Program-made: the position numbers and the translations under genes
Shown here: in pieces, positions 11,263 to 22,957 of the stretch
Layout of the letters: every line of letters begins with the position of its first letter
How positions within the stretch are numbered: the first letter of the stretch is position 1
Assembly (NCBI RefSeq): GCF_001039355.2
Contig: NW_019774513.1
Coordinates: forward strand, 1,036,470 to 1,100,469
Direction of reading: 5' to 3'
Source: Lingula anatina
Taxonomy: Eukaryota > Brachiopoda > Lingulata > Lingulida > Lingulidae
Length of the DNA stretch: 64,000 bases
Notes under the pieces: generated by a model
The model's database searches: none
The model's input: the letters and a program-made list of their open reading frames with translations, nothing else
Told to the model about the DNA's origin: nothing

Positions 11263-14200
11263 ATGGAAGATAAACTTATTTACACCGGGGAATCTACAAT
11301 GCAGTCTGTATTTGGAAGAAAGGTCCCAGTGCTCATTGCATCAATCTGTTTTATAGTTGGTATCGTCACAGGGGTGCTTATTGGATATTTTTCTGCAAAA
11401 AACGCCGACAGCGCAGCGGCAAGCGAAGAGAGTACAGCGTACAAGGTGTTCCTGAAATTAGCTGAAGGTGGAGACTTATCTGTTCAGCAGAAACTTCTTG
11501 AGGGAATCAAAGCAGAAAACATTCGTGAGAATTTACGGTATGCGTGGAACCGTTTTCTTTTTAATACATAAATTTACATGTAGAAATAATAGATAATCAG
11601 CAATACTGGGGCTATACAAAGTGCGACCCTTCTCTAAATATATAGTGGTATCCCAAGTCTACTGCATGCGATGATTGTTTTAAAAGCACAGGCTCACACA
11701 ACAATGTCAGCTGCAGGTATTCTTATATATAAATAACAGTAACCCATTACCATTGACATCGGGCTAAACCTACCTACACACAATGGGCAATAGAAGTGTC
11801 ACCCCTACTGAACCAATACTTTGGGGGAGATAAATGACTGTGGAATGATATGCTCCTGGCAAAAAAATGTAGACCAGGCATTATAACTACTCAAGACCTG
11901 CCTACTTTGATTATTGATTACTGATCATTATTTGATTACTCTGATTCAGGGGGTGACACTTATATTGTCCATTGTGTGCATGTGCACCGTTAAAGAAGGT
12001 CACGGTTGTATGATATCGTCATAAGCGCACTTAAAACAAAGGGGGGCTTTTTTATTTTGATAGGGAACTCTTAATATCAAGAAGGGGTCAAGTTTTTGGC
12101 CTGAAAGCGCTGAAAGAACTCAGTGTAAAACTTGATATTTAATTGATATTTGATGAATATATACCAGGTAACTAATGCAGATCACGTAGACCTAGCGTAA
12201 TATGATCGGACTTGTGAGTTCTACGGAGAAGACTGCGACTAAATTTTGAATAGACTGAAGTTTTTTCATTTGATAGGTATTCCTAAAAAGGAGAATTGTA
12301 AATAATCGAGTCTAAAAGTCACAAATCCATGGATGAGTAGCTCTGTTTTTTGCTGCCAATGAGGTGAAGAATCTTAGACATTCCTTAAAGGGATAACAAC
12401 TGTTCATTTTGTCCAAAAAATTAATTTTCCTGGGGTAAACAGCTATTTCCCATACATACCAATGGTTAATGAATCCATTTCTACATTCAAAGTTAGTCCC
12501 TATTTTTTTTTCTAAAAAGTTTGCTTTTTTGTAATAATCTCTTAAGAGATTAATACAGAGTATAGCCATCTATAGAGGTCACGTGGTCGGATGGCAAGCA
12601 CAAATTTCAGATTTATTGCTATAAGCGCTGTTTTGTGGTAAAAAAGAATATATTATACATCTATGAGTTGTTTCCAATGTATTTATTGTAAAATATAGAT
12701 TTTATACGAAGAGCTGTTATCCCTTTACGCACTAAAATAAGCTCTGATTTACACACTTTCCTAATATGTGATGCTTAATCGGATACATGTTTTATTAAAA
12801 ATTGAAAATAAGCCTTTTTAAGCGAAAAAAAAAGTACAATAAATATAGCCGTAGACTGTGGAATTTTTCTTTCAAGGGAAATGACAAGGTACCCTCACGT
12901 AGCCGGCACTGCAGAGGATTTTACAACAGCCGAGGATCTTCGTAAAAAATGGCTGGAACAAGGTTTAGATGACGCTGTCTTGGTGCCGTATGATGTTCTC
13001 CTTTCCTATCCTGGAAATAAAACAAGCAACAACACGGCAAACAAGGTGAGTGCAAACACAGCTTTAGGTGGTTCAACAGGAACAACTGACTTTTAAGTTT
13101 GAAGTAAGGTATATGATTTTCTCCTTTTCCTTCTTCTTCACCTTTTTAGCATACAAATATTTCTGAAAAAAAATCACATAGTCAAAGTCACATTTTGTCA
13201 TTTTTTCATATTTCCAAGTTGGAAAGTTGGAAAGTTCATTAAAACCCAGTCTGCTGCTTTGAAAAGACGTCTTCACTTTTGCGAATCTTTTAATCTCCTT
13301 TTCTTCTATTGCTGGGTCACGTAGAAAACACGATCATCTTAGACTCACGAGATTGTCCAATATGATCTTTTATTAAATTTAGACACGGGTCCATAGCCCA
13401 CCGTTCAAATCGGACGTGTTTTATACTACTTGAAATGCCCTGAATTGCCTCTCCAGGATGAGTAAGCATTTGGTTGCAAAAATCTAATAATGAAGACTAT
13501 TATTCTTTGCCGATGTTTATTACGTACTTTGAGTTACATACATGTACTATTTCAGGCTCAGATTCTAGACAGTAACGGCAATGTCATTTGGCAGACTCCC
13601 CTCGAGGAGGCCGCCCTAGATAAGGCGTCTAGCACCAAGGATCCCCGAGCACCCCCGCCATTTAACGCCTACTCAAAGAATGGTACCGTAGAGGTATGAA
13701 TCTGACCATTAAATGCGGATGTATTTGGCAAATGATTAAGTTCTTTACTTTTGATGACAGTTTTATCAAATCTTGTCCATTCATCTAATTATTCAATTTT
13801 TCAGTGTGTGTGTGATTGTGTGTGTGTATGTGTGTGTGTATGTGTGTGTGTGTGTCCTAAAATGCACTAATACTTTGCTGATGTTCTCTTGTGGTGATTT
13901 TTAGAATAGCAGACTCGTGTACGTAAACTACGGACGAATTGAAGACTTCTTTTTCATAACGCGCAACAAAAGCATTGACTTGAACGGTGCTATTGTCATA
14001 GCCAGATACGGGAAAATTTTCAGGGGAGATAAGGTATAGTAGAGCAAGCGGTTATATCTATTACTAATTTATTAATTTATTATCACTATTTCATGTCATA
14101 AAATATTGGTAGCATACGCCAGCCCTGATAGATGCAGATACACTGCATGACAATATTTAACTGTCAATCTTTATAAGCTAAAAATTAATTTAAAGAGCTC

Positions 14201-17200
14201 CATGACGGAATGCCGAGGATTTACGTAGACGGTAGAAATACATGCAGATAACAATAACCCAGGCCAACGCGCAATATTCCGCAAAAAGAACCAATCAAAT
14301 ATTGATATTGTTGACTAAATCTTTCTTTGCAGATAGGAGAAAGGGAATGGGAATTAAGTAAAAGAATAAGTAGAAACAGAACCTGACGACCTGAGTCTTG
14401 TCTCTTAGTGCGTTTCCGTGTAATCACTGAGCCAAGCGAGTATATACATGTAGCACCTTTTAGCCGCGATTACTGATTTTAATTACGTCGGGCTAAAAAG
14501 TAAAATGGGTCATCTCCGACAGATAAATAGTACTATGACAATTCATGATCAAAACAAATTTGTTAAGTTATGCTTCTGTTTAGATTGTTATTAAGCAAAT
14601 TTCCCCTCTGAATACCTCCTCCACGCTTCCCTGTCACGCTAACATTGTAACGTTATTTAGATTTTGCTGTACATCATACCCCACAAATATGGAAATCCGT
14701 TTATCTTTAATTTATTAAACTTGCACAAAAATATTATCCTTCATATTTAAATGTATAACAATTTTGAAAAAGACACATCATAGCAATGCATTCTTCTCTC
14801 AGGTTCGTCATGCCACTATGTTCAATGCGTCTGCTATTATCCTATACTCGGACCCCAAGGATTACGCTGTTGACCCCAATGGAGCCGTTTTCCCCAATTC
14901 CTGGTGGTTACCCGGCACAGGAGTACAAAGGGGGTCAACTTTCATTGGTAATGGCGACCCCCTGACCCCTGGGTATCCAGCTGTTGGTAAGTGGACTGAC
15001 TATAGGGTTATGTCTGGTGATCGTTGACATCATTACTAAAGAGGAGAAAATAAAGAAAATGAAGAATTGGCAAATCTTATTAGTAGTAGAGTTTTAATTT
15101 AAGATCGACAGTATTTCGGCCAACTGCTGGGTTTGATCTTTAAATAACAACTCGCTGCTTTAGTTTTCTTGGACATGGATCAGTTGTGGGTTAGGATTTT
15201 AAATGTGTCTTGGAAAAAAGTCCCCGTTTTGCAACGTTGTCCATTGAAGCAACATTTAACTCACTTGCCGTAATGAAGTGTTCTGTAATGAGAGATGATG
15301 ATATGGAACTGAAACTAGAGTCTTTCAGTACGTGGATAAAAATGTGCACGAATTTTATTAAAAATTCTTAGATTAAAAATCTCTTAGTGCCTTCTTAATT
15401 AATCTTTCTGGTAAGTTTGAAATGGTATCTTTATTTTAGATTACTCTTATCGCGAGCCCATAGAAGAGCTGGAGAAGAAAATGGAGATGCCGCAGATACC
15501 AGCGCACCCTATCGGCTACGATTATGCCAAGGAGCTACTCAACACAATGAGTGGAGAGGAAGTACCTGCTTCGTGGAGAGGGGCAATATCAAATGTCACA
15601 TACAAATTTGGGGGTTATTTAATGGACAATAAGTAAGTCCAATGAAACTTATAGTAAGGTATTTGTATGTTATAACCCAGGAACGATGATAATGTTTTGG
15701 TTTTTATTTATTTATTTATTTATTTACGTTTAGGCGCACGATGGTCTCTCGCTGAATTTGGATGGGGTGCTAAGATGGTTAGTGCATTACAAGTAAAACC
15801 AAAAGAATTACTAAGTTGGTTTTCAACATTAAGGTTCTTTTGCCAACTGCTAGAACAGATCATAAATGAGACTGTGCTTAAATTTATCTTATACATTTTA
15901 GCTCACAAAAGTTATCTAATGACAAAAGATCTTTTGCTCAAAACTTATTCACATTTTAAGATTCACGCGTTTTCATTTCTGAACGTCATTATCTGTCTCC
16001 AAACATTAAACAAATATTAGATGTAAATGTTTTGTCCTTTGTAATATGTTTGTAAAATATAAAATTCTGTATAATGCCGTATACTCTTTCGAACTGTAAT
16101 GCATTAACAAACCAATTTATGCATTAGAATTCGTCAAGTGTTTATTAGAGATAAATAAACTTTATTCAGAACGCTGAGAGTAGTGAATCATAACACGAGA
16201 GAGATCAGAACAACCTACAATGCCATTGGGATAATACGAGGGGCAGTGGAACCAGGTAACAACAGGGTTTTTATTATTTTATCTTTATTATCAATATAAT
16301 CATGATAATCGAGATTACACAAAAATGTTCCTTTACTTCATGTGTTAGATGGTATTGTTACACACGGATGCTCTGAAAAGCGACTGTTTTTTTTTCTATA
16401 TTCACGCTTATATTAAACTTAATCAGTTTAACTTGTCTGCGCTCCATTGTTTATGCATATCGACAGCAATAAAAATAATCATTATCATCGAGGTTACAAA
16501 ATGCACCATGGTTATATCGTACAAATCTCGCGTCCAGACCGCTATGTGATCGTTGGGAACCACCGTGATGCCTGGGCGTACGGTGCCGTGGACCCCACCA
16601 GTGGGACCGCCGTCCTTCTGGAGCTGACAAGGGCCCTGGGGAGCCTGGTCAAGGAAGGTAACATTAACTAAGCCTTTAGGTGGTATCTAAGTTTTTAAGA
16701 GATCACGTGGAATAGAATGAGTCTATATGCCGTAATTCTTGCACTAAATTATTTAGACTGAAATTTTGTCCTGTTTATTTTCTGCAATTTCGGCATTTCA
16801 AACGGTAATTCTTAAGTAAGAAACATACCAGCGTATCATTCTAATGCAATAAATCACACTCAGAGCAGTCGTGATGGTGGTGCCGTTGACTAGGGCCATC
16901 ATATTTCAAGATGATTTATGCCTTGGACTGTCACCTGGATTAGACGCATGAAAGTGTAAAGGCTATTCTTAGGTTTTACAATTAATATATGCCATATAAT
17001 TGCCATATTTAAATCATTTTAAGGTGTATAATCTCCCAGTTAACACCAAAGTCCGAAAATATGCGCGGAAAATGACAAACTATGAATGTTATGGCATTGG
17101 CTGAAAGAAATTCCCTTTGAATATAAATGTACAGTGTCTGCTTCATGGATTTTAATCGTTAGATCTATAAGTTGAAATATCAGTTACGCCATTAAGAGTT

Positions 17201-20200
17201 CAATCCTCAAGAATATTTCCGGAAATATATTAGCCAATTTATTTTTCAATATCTACTAAGGGTGGGTCTTGGAGGAAATGGCCATGATATTTCATGTATG
17301 TACTGACTGTGCAATTTTTATATTAAAGGTTGGAGGCCACGTAGAACCATAATGTTTGGTAGCTGGGGTGCGGAAGAATACGCAGTGATTGGGTCCACTG
17401 AGTGGGTTGAGCAGTACATTAAAGCTCTCGGGGAGAGGGCAGTGGCATACATCAACGTTGATATCGCCGTGGAGTACCATTACAAACTTAGTGTTGGGGC
17501 ATCGCCGCTTCTATATGAGGCGGTGTATGCTGCCACGAAAGTGGTAAAATAATGGATAATTTTCATAACACAATGTCAGGGTTGCAGGCATTGAACAAGT
17601 TTTGTACAAGCTTTCAATACCTATTGTCGATTATTTATAACAATTTTGAGCAAAAATGCATAGCAAAAATGTAAATGTTAATAGTTGACAACAATGTGGT
17701 GTGTAACATGTAGGATAGAACTTATACGACCAAATTCTCTTTTTGGAAAAAATACCAATTTCCTACGTTGAGCGTCTATGAAACTTGTGGAAGCTACATT
17801 GTACATTGATTTCACTGTGATTTTCACATTGTGTCAATTCATATTAGGTCCCTGACCCAGAAAGTACGATGTTCAGCAATGTTTATGATTCCTGGCAGAA
17901 GAGGACCAACCCGAGTCAGAAACCGAAGTTCGTGCATGTTGTTATTTTCAAATGCTTACCACTTTCAATTTATTTATGGCTTTCAGTTTATTTATTATTA
18001 TTATAATTATAATTATCATTAAAAAAATAGCACATCACTAGATATATGAAAGTATCATAATTGTCATGTGATATCTGTTCGAATTTGTTTCTCAGGTTCA
18101 CTGCCAATTGCCATTAATACATGTACAGTAGAGGCTCTTAAGGTACTTGTATTGAACATTTTAAAGAAGGAAGCCTTCGTTGTTATTACGACGCAATGTC
18201 GATTCTCTAATAATCCGTTGCAACTTTTTATCTTTTTAGGAAGAGCAAATGGGGAAAACTACCAGTATAATTGCCCCCCAATAATGAAAAACAACATTTA
18301 AAATATTGATTGATTACATAAATTAATTTTTTTCTAAAAGGATCCGGGATCTTGGATCGGGCAGCGACTTTGCCCCCTTCTTTCTAAGAGCCGGGATTCC
18401 TTCAATTGATCTGTGCTACTTTTATGATGATGTAAGTTTGTAACGCCATTCAAGAATCACGCTGTCACCGCATGTAATACTATCGTTGATGTAAGTTATC
18501 TATGTAGGTGCGGTTTTTATTTGTGACATAGAATATATTTTAGTTTATTTAATTTGCGGATTCTGAAAAGACAAGGCGAATCTAAACAACAAGAAACAAA
18601 CATGATATTGAACTTTGAATGTCGTGTGTTTTGATTTGTTTTCCCATTATATTTAAAACCATGCCTAACAACGAACATACAAAGTTACAAGTCTTTAAGT
18701 GTCGTTTTGTCTTCAAATTACCAGCAAAACGCTACTTACATTTCTTATTTACATAGGAAGAATGGAACATATCCAGTTACCCTCTGTATCACTCTGTTTA
18801 CGAAACTTTCCTCTTGGTAACAAACTACACTGATCCCACATTTAAATGGCACCAGTCGCTTTGCCGTATCTGTGGGGAGATCGCCAGGTATTTGGCGGAC
18901 ACCGCCATATTGCCAATGGACGTCAGAGGATATGCAACGAAACTTGAAACCATGCTCAAGAATTTCAAAGACACAAACAATGAGACCTGGCTGAACAGTA
19001 ATGGTGTTTCTTTAGGTAAGTTATGTATCATTTATCGTAGCTTATCATGACAGCAAGTATTTTTACAATCGTCAATAATTCAGAGATCGCAGGCTCCAAG
19101 TTACAAACCGTAATTCCATTTTTAGGCCTGATTTAGACAGGAGCAGATTGAATTATCTTACCAGTGTCTCTAGGGCTTAGCCACTGCATGATCTTTAAAG
19201 TACCCTTCCAACCTTCAAGGGTTACCCTTTGAGCCGTATAAAACTGGTACCGATAGATTAGAAAATAGGCATGATTGCTGTAGTCTACTTCTTTAAAAGT
19301 TGCATGTGAGGTTCTGTGTATTTGTCAGGCATGCAGTGTATCTTGCTGTCATCAGCGAAACTTTCATAATTATAACACATATCTGTTGTATATTTATATC
19401 GGTCCCTTTTATTTGCCAGGAAATCTTACCAAAGCAGTGAACGAATTCCGTCGTGTTGCAGACGCTTTTCACGAAGAAGTACAAAACATTAACAAGAAAG
19501 AGTAAGTTAACAATTCGAAGTGCATTCTGTAAGATGCCCCACCCTAATCCAAATCAATCAGAAACGCATATAACACAGGATAAGATTATCTTAGCTACTA
19601 TGAATATGAATGATAATACATTACATCATCAAATTTCTTTTTCGCGTGGTTTTGTGGCGGATATTGCCCCCTTGTCAGAATGGAAACCACTGATTCCACA
19701 AGATCATGAAATAGTGACACGCATGCTACCTATTACATACATGCAGCAGTAGATTCTTTTGCTATATTAACATTGATATCTATAAATGGTCAGATCTCCT
19801 AAGAAATTGAACGAGGCCTCTCTACCCCATGACAAAATGTCTTTAATGTTATTTGGCACTACGATGTATTAAACGGTTCAAGATGTAAAAAAAGAACCAG
19901 AAGGAAGTCACGCGTTTGAGTGTAAGGAACGCGCACTCCCGCCATCTGGCGTCCAAAACCAGCACTGTTTTTAGATGTCTAATTCTTCGATTTACCATTC
20001 CAGCCCCTTTGCCGTGAGACGTGTTAATGACCAGATGATGCTTTTGGAGCGGGGATTCACTGATCCCGCTGGGCTGCCCGGTCGGCCTCTCATGAAGTGT
20101 GTACCAGTATACTAACTTCAGAAGTGAAAATAGTAAACTAGTCATGATTGCCAACCACAGCTTCTCTTTCTCTTATTTTTTCCTTCCTTATTCTTACTTA

Positions 20201-20539
20201 AATTGAAAAAAAATCATATTCTCCTCTCTCTCCTGTGGCTCCCCCCCCCCTCCTCCCACACACACACACACACACGTGGCACTCGAAAAACAATGTCTTA
20301 ATGTTGTCCTCCATTACAGGCACGTTATATTCGCGCCGAGCAGTAAGAACACCTACGCCAGCTCGGGATTCCCTGGGCTCACCGACGCACTGTTTGACAT
20401 AGAGAGCAAAGCACCAGACGAACGGATGAAACAGTGGCAGCTCGTTAAGAGGCAAATGGCTGTGGCGATTTTTACCATTAACTCTGCTGCCAGCACTCTA
20501 CGAAATGTCACGGGACTCCATGGAAGTATGAGCAATTAA
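11263..20539 (+). CDS. M28B zinc metallopeptidase, NAALADase/GCPII-like, copy 2 (complete)
   Basis: Exons: 11263-11537, 12877-13045, 13556-13693, 13905-14033, 14803-14986, 15440-15632, 16170-16255, 16538-16657, 17329-17543, 17848-17927, 18341-18431, 18757-19015, 19420-19501, 20004-20096, 20320-20539. They total 2334 nt, giving 777 residues (human GCPII has 750). Residues 1-20 are cytoplasmic, about 21-43 form a hydrophobic signal anchor, and the rest is the ectodomain. Zinc site: His400, Asp410, Glu448, Asp476, His572; general base Glu447. The calcium-site glutamates in STEWVEQ (456, 459) are kept. The S1' arginine (human R210) is kept in KIFRGDK. The arginine patch is lost: human R463, R534 and R536 become Ser, Asp and Cys; K699 becomes Thr while Y700 stays. 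This fits a broader or different specificity, as in NAALADL1. [10 protein letters not shown] just after the anchor matches the family stalk. No defects are seen. Confidence 0.95.
11777..11978. mobile_element. MITE-like inverted-repeat element in intron 1 of copy 2
   Basis: A 202-bp stretch bounded by imperfect ~30-bp terminal inverted repeats (starting CACACAATGG, then caata.aagtgtcacccc, about two mismatches). It has no coding capacity. A target-site duplication is not clear. The counterpart intron of copy 1 is outside the window except for its last 342 bp. Confidence 0.65.
12386..12727. mobile_element. MITE-like element with TA ends in intron 1 of copy 2
   Basis: Terminal inverted repeats of about 20 bp (TAAAGGGATAACA, then CT and TTC with two mismatches) bound 342 bp of AT-rich non-coding DNA. 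TA at each end would fit the target-site duplication of Tc1/mariner-type elements. The last 342 bp of intron 1 of copy 1 contain no comparable element. Confidence 0.65.
13804..13855. repeat. (GT)n microsatellite
   Basis: An interrupted GT repeat in intron 3 of peptidase copy 2, about 50 bp before the exon 4 acceptor. The paralogous intron of copy 1 has only a short GTGTG there, so the expansion is specific to copy 2. Confidence 0.9.
15703..15725. repeat. (TTTA)n microsatellite
   Basis: About five TTTA units in intron 6 of peptidase copy 2, shortly after the exon 6 donor at 15633. Copy 1 has a single unexpanded TTTATTTA at the same place. Confidence 0.85.
20239..20275. repeat. Poly-C / (CA)n microsatellite
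   Basis: A C-run interrupted by T, then (CA)n, in the last intron of peptidase copy 2. Position matches the (CT)n(CA)n tract of copy 1, with different composition. Confidence 0.85.
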
Positions 20540-20660
20540 CTTAAATCTCCCAATGAGAACACGTGTGTGTGTGCATGGTTACCGATGTCGATAACACATG
20601 TACGTTGGTATTGATAATATCCAATAAGATGTCTATTTTAAAATCGAATTTTTGAAGTGA

Positions 20661-20666
20661 AATAAA
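20661..20666 (+). terminator. Candidate polyadenylation signal AATAAA, peptidase copy 2 (proximal)
   Basis: This hexamer lies 122 bp after the stop codon of copy 2, in an AT-rich 3' region alignable with that of copy 1. It is one of at least three candidates; the others are at 21267-21272 and 21775-21780. Confidence 0.35.
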
Positions 20667-21266
20667 AATATTTTTTCATAGATGTAGAGAAAGGAATACG
20701 ACGTTCTTTACATTAACGTTCTTTATTATACTTGAATAGTGTGGGCCAAACTCTCTATATCCTATTAGGTTGTAGTGTCACATTTAATTATATATAGCCG
20801 AAAAATACATTCCAGATCGACTCGAAGACAACAGGTCACAAAGATCTATTAATATTTTTTTATATAAGGGTCATGCCGCTTTTATTATATCAATGAAAAG
20901 TAATTTCTGCGAGACAGTTCAACATTGCAAACACGTTATAACAAGAAAATGGCGTGCCGTGGACCATATATTTAATGTTTTTCGTACGGCCATCTCTTCG
21001 AAAAATCTATATAATATGCAACAGAGAATTATTTTGAATAGTGATGTATTCTGCTGTTCAAAGACAGTAAAATGTATATTGAGTCATGCTTATCAATTGC
21101 TGTAATTGTGTCCTTGGGGGCATATTTCCGCTCTGCTTGTACTGTTGTAGCGATCAACAATACGGAGAAAAATGCACACCGGTAAAGGCCTATTTGTACC
21201 ATATTTATTATTCTGTTGTTTGTATCCAATGTTTTTGTGATTTTGTTCCCTTTCTACATTTTGTCA

Positions 21267-21272
21267 AATAAA
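21267..21272 (+). terminator. Candidate polyadenylation signal AATAAA, peptidase copy 2 (distal)
   Basis: A hexamer about 730 bp after the stop codon, followed within 40 bp by a T-rich stretch (ttttcctctgttctttctt) of the kind that often follows a cleavage site. Its use is unproven. Confidence 0.35.
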
Positions 21273-21436
21273 AAGAAATATTTTCCTTAACCTTTTCCTC
21301 TGTTCTTTCTTAAGTGAAGGGAATACTGCACAGGTCACACTGGTACTTTCAGAACCTTAAACACATTTAGTTGCTCATGGTTGCTAAAATTAGGAACCGC
21401 GCCACTGACAGGTCTGTCCTTTTACAGCCTGGCATC

Positions 21437-21735
21437 ACTGGCTTAGGCCAATGTCATCATTCTGACTCAGGCCTTTATTGGCACCATTGACATAGGCCCA
21501 AATAATGGCCACTGGTTTACGTCAACGTCTTCTTTCTGACACGGGCCCACATTGGCACCAAAGACATAAGCCCAAACAATGACCATGGTTAAGGTCAAAA
21601 TCTTCTTTCTGACACGGGCCTAAATTGGCTTAACTGCCATTCGGCCATAAAGTAACCACTCTATTTCTGACACAGGTCCATGCTGACACTAAAACATAGG
21701 CCCCTATAGACACCACTGGTTTTGTTAATACCATG
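21437..21735. repeat. Degenerate minisatellite, about four units of 58-74 bp
   Basis: The word TCTGACNC(A/G)GG recurs at 21461, 21535, 21608 and 21666, each time followed by ATTGGCAC- and CATA(A/G)GCCC-like words. Spacings are 74, 73 and 58 bp. It lies in the 3' flank of copy 2 and has no counterpart after copy 1, where it accounts for most of the extra ~400 bp. Confidence 0.8.
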
Positions 21736-21780
21736 AAAATTAGCATGTGTCCATACTACGACGGTAACACCACCAATAAA

Positions 21781-22014
21781 GACTGATGATGCGCCCGTTG
21801 GCAAAAACTGATACTGTCAAACTCTGTGTTAAACGACATAGATTTGTACTCACACCAGAGTAGATCAAGCGTCCCTTTTATTCATTGATCGTCCAGAAAA
21901 TGGAGTAACGAGGTTGCCGCAGGTCACAGAATTGAAATGCCCAGTGGTCACGTCTAAGATAACCGTCCTAACATAATCAGGGTTAAGTTGATTTCCTGAC
22001 ACCAGCATTACTAA
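21781..22014. repeat. 3'-flank block shared by both peptidase copies (right copy)
   Basis: Pairs with 9761-9994, about 90% identical over 234 bp. It is the last sequence to the right that I can match between the two paralogous loci. Beyond it the flanks differ: a retrotransposon remnant after the left block, unrelated AT-rich DNA after this one. Confidence 0.7.
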
Positions 22015-22810
22015 GTATACGCACTTAAGTAATTTGTCAATACGTTTAATGAGTTGCATAGAGTTGATTATTTCCACCCAGAAGGCCATTTATAATAAAT
22101 ATTTGATTAGAGATTGATTGATTTGGTGTTTTAAACAAGGGTAGTTCTTGGGTTAATATACGTGTTCATTTGCCATGCAATATGTATGCTTTCGATTTCC
22201 ATTCGTTTCAGAGGTACTTGTATAGTATAATATTTTATAATGATGGTAAATATACGTGATTATATATCCACGAAAGTGTAATATAATGTATGTTAGCGAA
22301 ACAATGTTTAATGCATAAGATATTTGATGAACAGAGTTGTACTTTATAATAATTCACGAAATATGGTAAACGTGGCTCAGGATTGTTCTGTGTACATTAC
22401 GAAATTTTCAACCGAGTACTAGTATACAATATTATTGCATTTTTGGCAATCCATCGTAAAAATCCATTGTCAAAATAAGTTTGTCACCTTTCAAAATACT
22501 TTAATTATATTTATTTGCGCTGTGTACATCCATAGTGTCTTCCATACTGTCTTCCACAAATATTCTCGAAAACAATTTATTCTGTTGTTTTTATTTCATT
22601 CATTATGATTTGAGTCAATATAACTTTTATTTTCACAGTGTTAAGTAAAATACATAATTTCCGGCGAACATTTTCTGTTTTTCATATCTTTAAAATCCTT
22701 TTAGTCTTACAGAAAAAACTTTTTTTTTTCAATGAATAATATTTGGGCTCTAAACTATTCATTTACCGGATTGCATATCCCTTTATACGGCTATTGAACT
22801 TTCGACTGAC
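22015..22810. other. Intergenic, no feature recognised
   Basis: AT-rich DNA after the duplicated peptidase block. No long frame, splice-bounded exon, RNA gene or repeat unit is seen on either strand. Confidence 0.5.
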
Positions 22811-22916
22811 CTACCCCCCCCCCCCCACCACCCCCCCCAACACACACCANNNNNNNNNNNNNNNNNNNNNNNNNTTTCCATCCCCTTTTACCGCAATTGA
22901 CCTTCCCCCCGCCCCC

Positions 22917-22947
<31 letters not shown>

Positions 22948-22957
22948 ACCACCCCAC
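22811..22957. repeat. Poly-C / CA low-complexity tract
   Basis: C homopolymers, CCA and CACA runs on both sides of an assembly gap (22850-22874). Apparent proline-rich frames through it come from the homopolymers. Confidence 0.9.
22850..22874. other. Assembly gap (25 n)
   Basis: Twenty-five consecutive undetermined bases inside a C/CA-rich tract. The length is probably nominal, since the flanks are difficult low-complexity sequence. Confidence 0.98.
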
